Shown piece after piece: positions 1-5,305 of a stretch of 6,234 nt of DNA. Source of the stretch: Gammaproteobacteria bacterium (lineage in GTDB: Bacteria > Pseudomonadota > Gammaproteobacteria > JAJDOJ01); contig JALVEU010000398.1 of the NCBI GenBank assembly GCA_027030565.1, positions 1 to 6,234 on the forward strand, read 5' to 3'. Position 1 is the stretch's first letter, and each line of letters starts with the position of its first letter. A program made the position numbers and the translations under genes. The notes below the pieces were generated by a model that saw only the letters and a program-made list of their open reading frames with translations, searched no databases and was not told the DNA's origin.

Positions 1-704
1 CGCATCTGGCGGCACACTGGTCGTCTGCCACCCGGGCCGTGCTGGTGGCAAGTCCCGGCAACCCCACCGGGACGCTGATCTCGGCCGCAGAGCTGCAGGC
101 CTTGAGCCGGTATACGGCGGAACGGGGGGCTGCGCTCATCGTGGACGAGATCTATCGGGGGCTCGTCTACGAGCAGGCGCCACCCAGCGCGGCGGGTCTG
201 GCGGACCACGTGTTCGTGCTCAACAGCTTCTCGAAGTATTTCGGCATGACCGGCTGGCGTCTGGGCTGGGTCGTGGCGCCGGCGTCCCATGTGCGGGCCT
301 TGGACAAGCTGGCGCAGAACCTGTTTTTGGCCGCACCCACGCCGGCCCAGCACGCGGCGCTGGCGGCGTTCTCAGCCGAGACACTGGCCATACTCGAGAC
401 CCGGCGCGAGACCTTCCGCCAGCGCCGGGACTTCCTGGTGCGGGCCCTGCGTGAGCTCGGTTTCGGTGTTCCCGTGGTTCCCCAGGGGGCCTTCTACGTC
501 TACGCCGACTGCTCGCGGTATACCGACGACAGCGAACGCTTCTGTCGTGAGCTCTTGGAGACCGCCGGCGTGGCCGTGACGCCCGGGGTCGACTTCGGCG
601 AGCATCGCGCCCGCACACATGTGCGCTTCGCCTATACCACGGACATGGCTCGACTCGAGGAAGGGGTGACCCGACTCGCCCAGTTTCTGGGTCAGTCCGG
701 CTGA
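1..704 (+). CDS. PLP-dependent class I/II aminotransferase, C-terminal part (5' end outside window)
   Basis: This is the C-terminal ~233 codons of a fold-type I pyridoxal-phosphate aminotransferase (AspC/COG0436-like). The frame is open from base 3, with no start codon needed inside the window, and ends at TGA 702-704. Visible family motifs are SPGNPTG (51-71, substrate/cofactor loop), the DEIY Asp that contacts the PLP pyridine nitrogen (144-155), SFSKYFGMTGWRLGW with the Schiff-base Lys at 234-236, and the C-terminal Arg of RFAY (624-626) that normally binds the substrate carboxylate. Full-length relatives have about 390 residues, so roughly 160 N-terminal residues lie upstream. These residues argue for a working cytosolic enzyme moving an amino group between an amino acid and a 2-oxo acid. 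The substrate cannot be told from this part, so no gene symbol is given. It converges on the DUF2202 gene with only 23 bases between the stops and no hairpin there. Confidence 0.95.
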   Translation, partial: HLAAHWSSATRAVLVASPGNPTGTLISAAELQALSRYTAERGAALIVDEIYRGLVYEQAPPSAAGLADHVFVLNSFSKYFGMTGWRLGWVVAPASHVRALDKLAQNLFLAAPTPAQHAALAAFSAETLAILETRRETFRQRRDFLVRALRELGFGVPVVPQGAFYVYADCSRYTDDSERFCRELLETAGVAVTPGVDFGEHRARTHVRFAYTTDMARLEEGVTRLAQFLGQSG

Positions 705-727
705 CTCGGCCTTCCGCACGGGCAGGG

Positions 728-1453
728 TCAATAGCCCCGTTCCAAGGGCGTGTTCACGATGCGTTCGAAGGCGGCATCGGACAGATACGCCGGTTCGTAG
801 ACGATGCCGTAACGCTCGAGCCGCCACACGAACAGGCGCAGATGGTTGCGCTCGGCCAACAGCAGCGTGTCATAGAGGAACTCGACGTCCCAGGTGTCCA
901 CTTCCACGTCGAGCTGATACTCGAGCTCGTCGATGCTCGCCTCGGCAAGTATTGCTCCGGCGATCAGTGCCCCGGTGAACCGCTCCGTGCCGATGAAGAA
1001 CAGGTCGTCGCTGAGCGCCTGCAGCTCCGGATCGTCGTAGACACCGGAGGGCAGCCCGCCGGCCGGATCGGGTAGGCCGTACTTGCCCAGCAGCCATACC
1101 ACCGCATCCCTGTGGGTCTGTTCGGCGGTGTGCAGGTCGAGCAGCACAGGGTCACCCCATTCGTTGTACAGATCCAGGAACAGGTCCATGGCGAGTCGCT
1201 GTTGTTCGGCGACGAAGCGCAGCGCCGCGCGTTGTACCCCAGTGGGTGGCTCGTAAGGGAGGGCGTCGATCTCGTCGAAACTGGCCGATGTGAGCCGCGT
1301 GGCACCTTCGGGCGTGGTGGCCGTGTACGGCCTGTAGTGTGTTGGCGAAGCCCCTCCGGCGTCGGCCCCGCATCCGCTCAGGACCAGCCCGGCGACCAGG
1401 AGGAACGCCGTGCCGAGCGCCGCGCGCACGAGCGTGTGACGTGATGCAGCCAT
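728..1453 (-). CDS. DUF2202 ferritin-like lipoprotein
   Basis: A 241-residue protein. ATG at 1453 is chosen over an upstream in-frame start at 1525 because it follows a GGGAG ribosome site by 7 bases and begins directly with a lipoprotein signal peptide: basic n-region, hydrophobic 11-25, lipobox LSGC with Cys28 as the lipidated residue and Gly at +2, which favours the outer membrane. The mature part (about 75-235) matches the DUF2202 four-helix family by its landmarks: LYNEWGDPV (95-103), AEQTHRDAV with ExxH at 111/114, YGLPDPAGG (125-133), the E171..DELE helix (175-178), and AERNHLRLF with ExxH at 201/204. These Glu and His residues are spaced like a ferritin-type di-metal site. The usual EEE of helix 1 is here EQQ, keeping only Glu83. 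Ferritin-like metal or oxidant handling at the cell envelope is an inference; the family function is not established. The cupin gene lies upstream, 114 bases away on the same strand. Confidence 0.88.
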   Translation of the reverse strand: MAASRHTLVRAALGTAFLLVAGLVLSGCGADAGGASPTHYRPYTATTPEGATRLTSASFDEIDALPYEPPTGVQRAALRFVAEQQRLAMDLFLDLYNEWGDPVLLDLHTAEQTHRDAVVWLLGKYGLPDPAGGLPSGVYDDPELQALSDDLFFIGTERFTGALIAGAILAEASIDELEYQLDVEVDTWDVEFLYDTLLLAERNHLRLFVWRLERYGIVYEPAYLSDAAFERIVNTPLERGY

Positions 1454-1521
1454 GATTCGACTCCCGCAGTTGGCCCGATCCACGAGAGGAGTCTGGCAGA
1501 GGGCTGCTGAACGAAGGCTGA

Positions 1522-1544
1522 ACACCGGCGGCGTGGGCCGGTGT
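1522..1544 (-). terminator. GC-rich hairpin between cupin and DUF2202 genes
   Basis: A perfect inverted repeat with 8-base arms (ACACCGGC at 1522-1529 and GCCGGTGT at 1537-1544) and a 7-base loop. It lies 24 bases past the cupin stop on the minus strand, ahead of the DUF2202 ribosome site. No T-run follows on either side, so it is not a canonical intrinsic terminator. It may be a weak terminator or an mRNA 3'-end stabiliser. Confidence 0.35.
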
Positions 1545-1567
1545 CGTCGCCGCGGTGCACGAAAGGG

Positions 1568-1846
1568 TCAGTCCTCGAACCGGTAGTGCTTGCGCACGGG
1601 GCTGTGCACCGTCCAGGTGCAGGCGAGGCCTTTGGGGAAGGTCACCAGGTCCCCCGCGCGAATGACCACGGGGACACCACCCTCGGGGGTGACCGAGACC
1701 TCGCCTTCGAGCAGGTAGCAGGTCTCGGTGCTCTCATAAGTCCAGGGAAAGCTGGAAACCTCGCACGTCCAAACGGGCCAGTCCGAGACGCCGAGGGCGG
1801 CGAGGCGCGCCTCGGAGGGCCGGTGCTCAATCCGGATCTCTGCCAT
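1568..1846 (-). CDS. small Cupin_3-type protein
   Basis: A 92-residue single-domain cupin, probably cytosolic since no signal peptide is seen. The start is ATG 1846, giving the usual family N-terminus MAEIRIE. An in-frame TTG at 1864 would add six residues; neither start has a strong ribosome site, so the start is moderately certain. Family landmarks are W23-x-x-W26, FPWTYESTETCYLLEGE (33-49), the turn GDLVTFPKG (65-73), then W78 and the closing VRKHYRF (84-90). As usual for the Cupin_3 (DUF861) group, the classic HxH metal ligands of motif 1 are absent; Glu41 and Cys43 occupy that strand. Larger relatives include ureidoglycine aminohydrolase, but this stand-alone form has no assigned reaction and no ureide genes are nearby. 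It lies between the DUF3330 gene (98 bases upstream) and the DUF2202 gene (114 bases downstream), all on the minus strand. Confidence 0.9.
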   Translation of the reverse strand: MAEIRIEHRPSEARLAALGVSDWPVWTCEVSSFPWTYESTETCYLLEGEVSVTPEGGVPVVIRAGDLVTFPKGLACTWTVHSPVRKHYRFED

Positions 1847-1944
1847 GGGCGAAACCGCAGACAAACAGGGCTGGGCCCTCGAGTCTAGCCCGGATCCGGC
1901 CTATGGCAAAGGCCGTGCGCCCAGCACAACGCCAGGTGATGAGG

Positions 1945-2169
1945 CTAGCGCGAGCGGGCGGGCGCGGGCGTCCCGACCCGCCGGTCGAGCGACGTCTGGC
2001 GTACCGACTGCGCTACCTGCTGCAAGATGCCATAGCATTCGATGCCGCAGTAGTACAGGACATAGTCGACTGCTTCCGGACAGCAGACCTCGGATGCAGG
2101 GATCTCCTGTAGGCACACACGACAACTCAGATGCGCTTCCCGTGTCTCGCGAGGAGGGGCTTGCTGCAT
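1945..2169 (-). CDS. small DUF3330 Cys-rich protein
   Basis: A 74-residue protein starting at ATG 2169, preceded by GGAG with a 9-base gap. The frame stays open far upstream into the antisense of the cytochrome gene, but that extension has no family character, so the ATG at 2169 is preferred. The core matches DUF3330: CRVCLQEIPASE (16-27), EAVDYVLYYCG (32-42) and C45-Y. Four Cys at 16, 19, 41 and 45 form a CxxC...CxxxC set suited to one zinc ion; Cys29 and Cys30 are extra. The C-terminal tail after residue 57 is basic and probably disordered. There is no signal peptide or membrane segment, so it should be cytosolic. The family has no known function, and a zinc-ribbon-like role is an inference from the Cys spacing. 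Its stop is followed after 98 bases by the cupin gene; the tetrahaem cytochrome gene ends 122 bases upstream. Confidence 0.82.
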   Translation of the reverse strand: MQQAPPRETREAHLSCRVCLQEIPASEVCCPEAVDYVLYYCGIECYGILQQVAQSVRQTSLDRRVGTPAPARSR

Positions 2170-2250
2170 GACCCGAGACTCCGTTGGGCGGATGACCGAT
2201 ACACAGGAGTCTAGTCCACGCGCGAAGGCCCTGCTGCGGGTACACGGCCC

Positions 2251-2277
2251 ACGAGCGGCCGTCCTCTGGCCGCCCGT
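2251..2277 (-). terminator. hairpin downstream of tetrahaem cytochrome gene
   Basis: An inverted repeat with 10-base arms (2251-2260 and 2268-2277, core GCGGCC/GGCCGC, one A/C mismatch) and a 7-base loop, beginning 14 bases after the cytochrome stop on the minus strand. The GC-rich stem and its position fit a transcript 3' end. No U-run follows, so termination may be factor-assisted, or the stem may simply protect the upstream mRNA from decay. Confidence 0.45.
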
Positions 2278-2291
2278 CGCAGGGGAGGATC

Positions 2292-3482
2292 CTACTTGCC
2301 CGCGTAGTAGCGTGCCAGCAGCTTGATCTGCCAGCCCTTCAGGGGAGCCGACATGGCCTCCATGAAGCGGTTCTTGCGCACCTCGGAGTGATACGCGTTC
2401 AACGCCTTGACGAGATAGGCCTCGGACTGGCCGCCGATACGCGGGAACGCGGGGTTGGCCTCCAGCCCCCTGCCATCCTCGCCATGGCAGCGGTTGCACC
2501 GCTCCACCAGCTCTGAAACGTTCATGGGCTTGCGGGCCGTGGGCGGTGCCGGCTCCATGTGGCTGAAGTAGGTGGCCAGGTTGCGGACCTCCGCTTCGCT
2601 GAGCTCTTTCACCGCGCCCTGCATGACTTCGTGCTTGCGTTTGCCCTGCTGATACGCGGTAATGGCCACAACCAGGTACTGGGCATCCTGACCGGCGAGG
2701 CTCGGGGTCTTGGGATCCTTGCTGTTGCCATGTTCCCCGTGGCACGAGGTGCAGGCCGCGGAGAGCTGTTCGCCGATGACCTTGTCCCCATCTCCCCCGG
2801 GGCGCGGCTTGCGGACCTGGAGGGCATAGTAACTCGCGATCAGATCGATATCGTCGTCGCTGAGCGCGGCCACCATACCTTTCATGACGTCGTTCTCGCG
2901 CATCCCACCCTTGTAGGCATGGGTGGCCAGGACCAGATACTCGTCACCAAGCGCTGCCAGGCTGGGGGTTCCCGGGATGGCCGAGTTGCCGTCCGCCCCA
3001 TGACAGCCGCCGCAAGCCGCCGACTTCTGCTGACCCAGTGCGAGCGGATCCACGTCTTCGAACGGCTGGCCGCGTTCGGCCTCGGGCAGGCCGGCCCCCA
3101 CAGGAAGCTGTTGTTGCGAGAAGTAGGCCGCCAGATTGCGCATGTCGGTCTCGCTCAGGCCCTCGGTGGCGGTCTTCATCTCCGGACTCTGGCGTTCGCC
3201 GCTCTGGTAGGCCTTGAGCGCCTTCACGATGTAGTCGGCGGACTGACCGGCGAGGTGGGGATATTGCGGTGCGGTGCTCAGGCCCTCCTCCCCATGACAG
3301 GAAGCGCAGCGTTGTGCAGCCAGCGCTTTTCCGGCCTGCGGATCGGCCGGCGGTTCCGCCGGCTGCTCGGCAGGCGACTGCTGCGCCTTGGTCGATTCCT
3401 CTTGCTGCCTCGAACAGCCGGACAGGAGGAGAAGGGTGGGCAACGTGGCCAAGATGAACAGTGACGCGAGACGGATACGCAT
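2292..3482 (-). CDS. tetrahaem class I cytochrome c lipoprotein (four tandem c-type domains)
   Basis: A 396-residue exported electron carrier. ATG 3482 follows AGGGA by about 9 bases. Residues 1-23 are a lipoprotein signal (basic MRIR, hydrophobic 7-20, lipobox LSGC, Cys23; Ser at +2 suggests the outer membrane). A Gln/Glu/Pro/Ala-rich linker (24-48) tethers four homologous domains. Covalent haem sites are CASCH 59-63, CGGCH 157-161, CTSCH 244-248 and CNRCH 329-333. Each domain repeats the pattern CHGE/D.G......P.LAGQ...YL..A..AY..G.R....M, then a helix ending in a [S/R]YY or TYFS-like motif. Likely Met sixth ligands are M102, M200, M287 and M374. Dihaem cytochromes c4 have about 200 residues and the same domain style, so this looks like a doubled c4. 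It should carry electrons one at a time across the periplasm; its partners are unknown. It diverges from the plus-strand cytochrome genes across a shared 241-base region. No strong promoter of its own was recognised. Confidence 0.95.
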   Translation of the reverse strand: MRIRLASLFILATLPTLLLLSGCSRQQEESTKAQQSPAEQPAEPPADPQAGKALAAQRCASCHGEEGLSTAPQYPHLAGQSADYIVKALKAYQSGERQSPEMKTATEGLSETDMRNLAAYFSQQQLPVGAGLPEAERGQPFEDVDPLALGQQKSAACGGCHGADGNSAIPGTPSLAALGDEYLVLATHAYKGGMRENDVMKGMVAALSDDDIDLIASYYALQVRKPRPGGDGDKVIGEQLSAACTSCHGEHGNSKDPKTPSLAGQDAQYLVVAITAYQQGKRKHEVMQGAVKELSEAEVRNLATYFSHMEPAPPTARKPMNVSELVERCNRCHGEDGRGLEANPAFPRIGGQSEAYLVKALNAYHSEVRKNRFMEAMSAPLKGWQIKLLARYYAGK

Positions 3483-3653
3483 AGTGGTTTTCCCTGTGCA
3501 GACCTCGAAAGCTGGTTTGAGTATCCTATTCGATCGTGGCGCTCACACGCACGGCGAGACTGCAGTGCCGCTCCGATCCAACGTCCCCCCAGGCAACGGC
3601 GGATGGCGGATCCGTCGCAGCGACCTATCATTTCAGATTCCGGACCGGATGGG

Positions 3654-3702
3654 TTTGACGAAGGTCAAAGATCATCCACTATATCCGAATATACTAAAAA
3701 AC
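3654..3702 (+). promoter_or_regulatory. FNR/CRP-type operator with class II promoter for the 3724 cytochrome gene
   Basis: A perfect dyad TTTGAC-GAAG-GTCAAA spans 3654-3669. It resembles FNR/Anr/DNR boxes (TTGAT-N4-ATCAA), with C in place of T in each half-site. A good -10 box, TATACT (3690-3695), predicts a start near 3702-3703. That places the dyad centre at about -40.5 to -41.5, the spacing of class II FNR or CRP activation, where the bound activator overlaps a weak -35 region. The resulting 5' leader is about 21 bases and carries AAGGAG (3710-3715) before ATG 3724. TTGACG (3655-3660) with TATATC (3680-3685) is an alternative but has a poor 19-base spacer. Activation under low oxygen or nitrogen-oxide stress is an inference. 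Confidence 0.55.
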
Positions 3703-3723
3703 TGTCTTAGAAGGAGACATCCC

Positions 3724-4110
3724 ATGCAAGGCAAGATCTTCATCGTTGGATTGGGCGTCTTGGGGCTGGTCGCCCTCGGGGGGTGTGAGCCGAAGAGCGG
3801 CCGCGGCCACTTGAGCTATGCCAAGGACGTCAAGCCGATACTGGACCAGTATTGCGGAGAATGCCACATGCCCGGTGGCCCAGGGGCGGAGAAGAGCGGT
3901 TTCAAGGTCGACAACTACCGTAACGTGATGAAGGGGACCAAGTTCGGTCCGGTGATCATCCCGGGTTCGGCCGAGTCGAGCACCTTGTACCGTCTGGTGG
4001 CGGGCAAAGTGGATCCCTCCATTCGCATGCCCCACGGGAAGGAGCCGCTGAAGCCCGAGGAGATCGAGACGATCCGGCAGTGGATCGAAGAGGGCGCCAA
4101 CGAATATTGA
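3724..4110 (+). CDS. monohaem cytochrome c lipoprotein (planctomycete-type cytochrome C-like domain)
   Basis: A 128-residue protein from ATG 3724, with a strong AAGGAG ribosome site 8 bases upstream. Residues 1-21 are a lipoprotein signal (MQGK, hydrophobic 5-18, lipobox LGGC, Cys21; Glu at +2 probably allows outer-membrane sorting). The mature domain opens with YAKDVKPILDQYCGECH (32-48), with haem-binding Cys44, Cys47 and His48. It closes with SIRMPHGKEPL (99-109), where Met102 is the likely sixth ligand, and EEIETIRQWIEEGA (112-125). This opening and closing pattern is typical of PF07635-like (PSCyt1) single-haem domains. An in-frame start at 3388 would add a basic, hydrophilic leader and hide the signal peptide, so it is rejected. 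It likely shuttles electrons in the periplasm. The membrane cytochrome gene follows 236 bases later on the same strand, with a hairpin between them. The dyad promoter just upstream suggests redox control. Confidence 0.92.
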   Translation: MQGKIFIVGLGVLGLVALGGCEPKSGRGHLSYAKDVKPILDQYCGECHMPGGPGAEKSGFKVDNYRNVMKGTKFGPVIIPGSAESSTLYRLVAGKVDPSIRMPHGKEPLKPEEIETIRQWIEEGANEY

Positions 4111-4195
4111 ACAAAGGGGCGCGACAGGCATTCGCCCGGCGGTGGAAAACTCGGTACCCGGTCCCCGGACATATGCACCGGGCAGCGGACCGCCG

Positions 4196-4230
4196 GTAGG
4201 GCGGACCGTAGCCCGCGCTACGGACGGCCT
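4196..4230 (+). repeat. REP-like palindromic element
   Basis: A GTAG tetranucleotide (4196-4199) is followed by a hairpin with 13-base arms: GGC-g-G-a-CCGTAGC (4200-4212) and GCTACGG-a-C-g-GCC (4217-4229), with a CCGC loop. Eleven of 13 positions pair; the inner seven (4206-4212 with 4217-4223) pair perfectly. A 5' GTAG next to an imperfect stem is the layout of REP elements mobilised by RAYT (TnpA-REP) enzymes. Only one copy is in the window, so membership of a genomic repeat family is unproven. It could also modulate the mRNA between the two cytochrome genes. Confidence 0.4.
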
Positions 4231-4346
4231 GGTATGGGAGCGGACCGGTTTCTCTCGCAGGCCTGTCACGCATGGAAGGCCTCACAGGCGCAGGACGTCG
4301 TGAGAGGCGCCACGATTCTCAAACACTCGGAAGGACCGGAGACACG

Positions 4347-5132
4347 ATGAGTACCCAACCAGAGCTGACCTCCATCTATCGATTCCACTTCACCCGACTG
4401 CCATTGTCCATGCGTCTCACGTATACGATGACGCTGCTGGTGCTCGGCCTCGGTTACCTGTTCGCGCTGATCTACGTCTGGACCTCCCATGCCGGTCGCG
4501 ACGGGGATCCGATGCTCTCGGTCACCGACCTCATCATCGCCTACAGCGGGAGCAAGAGCGGCACCAAATTGGAATCGGCCCTGCTCGGCCCCATGAGCGG
4601 GATGCTTCCCTCCAAGGAACGTGCGGACATCATCGGCTGGATCCACGAGGGCGCCAAGGAGGACGCCTACCACAAGGGTGTGGAGGACATCATCCAAAAG
4701 CGCTGTCTCGCCTGCCACGATGGCAGCAATCCGCATATTCCCAACTTCACGAAGTTCGAAGGCATCCATGAAGTGACCCAGCGCGACACCGGGATGAACA
4801 TTCCCACCCTGGTGCGGGTCTCACACATCCATCTGTTCGGGCTCACTTTCATCTTCTTCATCACCAGCGTGATCTTCTCGCACGCCTATGTGCGCCCGCT
4901 GTGGTTCAAGTGTGTGGTGATCGCGGTACCGTTCCTGATGATCCTGTTCGATGTGTTTTCTTGGTACCTCACCAAGCTGCATCCCATGTTCGCGTGGATG
5001 GTGATCATCAGTGGGGCATTCATGGCCATGGCCTTCGCCATCGAGTTCTTCGTCTCGCTGTACCAGATGTGGCTCTACCGGCTACCCGAAGAACTCGAGA
5101 AGAACGGCGGCCGGATCCCGACCATCGGCTGA
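4347..5132 (+). CDS. polytopic inner-membrane cytochrome c with large periplasmic haem loop
   Basis: A 261-residue protein. ATG 4347 is chosen over an in-frame ATG at 4272 because GGAG precedes it by 5 bases and the upstream 25 codons are basic and unlike the rest. Likely helices are TM1 27-46, TM2 161-180, TM3 187-206 and TM4 213-238; the basic N-terminus (YRFHFTRLPLSMR) and charged C-terminus suggest both ends are cytoplasmic. The 47-158 loop would then be periplasmic. It carries CLACH (120-124; Cys120, Cys123, His124) for one covalent haem c, preceded by RADIIGWIHEGAKE (92-105), which resembles the W-I-x-x-G-A ending of the 3724 protein. H160 and H162 at the start of TM2 and H212 just before TM4 fall on the same periplasmic side and could bind a b haem or metal; H179 is on the other side. 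It probably links membrane quinol or another membrane complex to periplasmic cytochromes. No named family was recognised. Confidence 0.85.
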   Translation: MSTQPELTSIYRFHFTRLPLSMRLTYTMTLLVLGLGYLFALIYVWTSHAGRDGDPMLSVTDLIIAYSGSKSGTKLESALLGPMSGMLPSKERADIIGWIHEGAKEDAYHKGVEDIIQKRCLACHDGSNPHIPNFTKFEGIHEVTQRDTGMNIPTLVRVSHIHLFGLTFIFFITSVIFSHAYVRPLWFKCVVIAVPFLMILFDVFSWYLTKLHPMFAWMVIISGAFMAMAFAIEFFVSLYQMWLYRLPEELEKNGGRIPTIG

Positions 5133-5190
5133 GGATACACTGATTCAGTGGGCAAGGCGGGTGCAGCGCAAGGGATGCGAGAACGCCACC

Positions 5191-5208
5191 CGGCGCAGCG
5201 ATGCGCCG
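5191..5208 (+). other. GNRA-tetraloop hairpin in 3' region of membrane cytochrome gene
   Basis: A perfect 7-base stem (CGGCGCA at 5191-5197 and TGCGCCG at 5202-5208) closes a GCGA loop, which belongs to the stable GNRA tetraloop class. It lies about 58 bases past the membrane cytochrome stop. No T-run follows. A role in mRNA 3' stability or termination is possible. Confidence 0.35.
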
Positions 5209-5258
5209 CCACAGTCAGCGAATCGGTGTTCCCCTGAGATTCGGGAGCATGATGCACG

Positions 5259-5292
5259 GTGAAGCGAGCGGCCTTGCGGCCGCTCGCTTCAC
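5259..5292. terminator. long perfect hairpin between convergent genes
   Basis: Two perfectly complementary 15-base arms (GTGAAGCGAGCGGCC at 5259-5273 and its complement at 5278-5292) surround a TTGC loop. The element sits between the plus-strand membrane cytochrome gene (stop 5132) and the minus-strand small membrane protein gene (stop 5306), 13 bases from the latter. The position and strong symmetric stem fit a shared bidirectional terminator, although neither flank has the T-run of a classic intrinsic terminator. Confidence 0.6.
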
Positions 5293-5305
5293 GTTCACGA
5301 ACGAT

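Noticed and set aside
1506..1523. A direct repeat, GCTGAAC twice with a 4-base gap
   Set aside because: Too short and present only twice; likely chance in this intergenic stretch.
1945..2745. A 266-codon minus-strand frame running through part of the tetrahaem gene
   Set aside because: Only its last 74 codons, from ATG 2169 with a ribosome site, match a family (DUF3330). The rest overlaps the cytochrome gene in another frame.
2559..3464. A 301-codon plus-strand open frame antisense to the tetrahaem cytochrome gene
   Set aside because: The opposite strand carries four CxxCH motifs, repeated domains and a signal peptide. The antisense frame has no recognisable motif and arises from GC-rich codon bias.
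3655..3685. A sigma70 promoter formed by TTGACG and TATATC
   Set aside because: The 19-base spacer is too long. The TATACT box at 3690 with the dyad at activator spacing explains the region better.
5138..5150. The palindrome CACTGA-T-TCAGTG right after the membrane cytochrome stop
   Set aside because: Short, with a one-base centre. No promoter or terminator context supports a function on its own.
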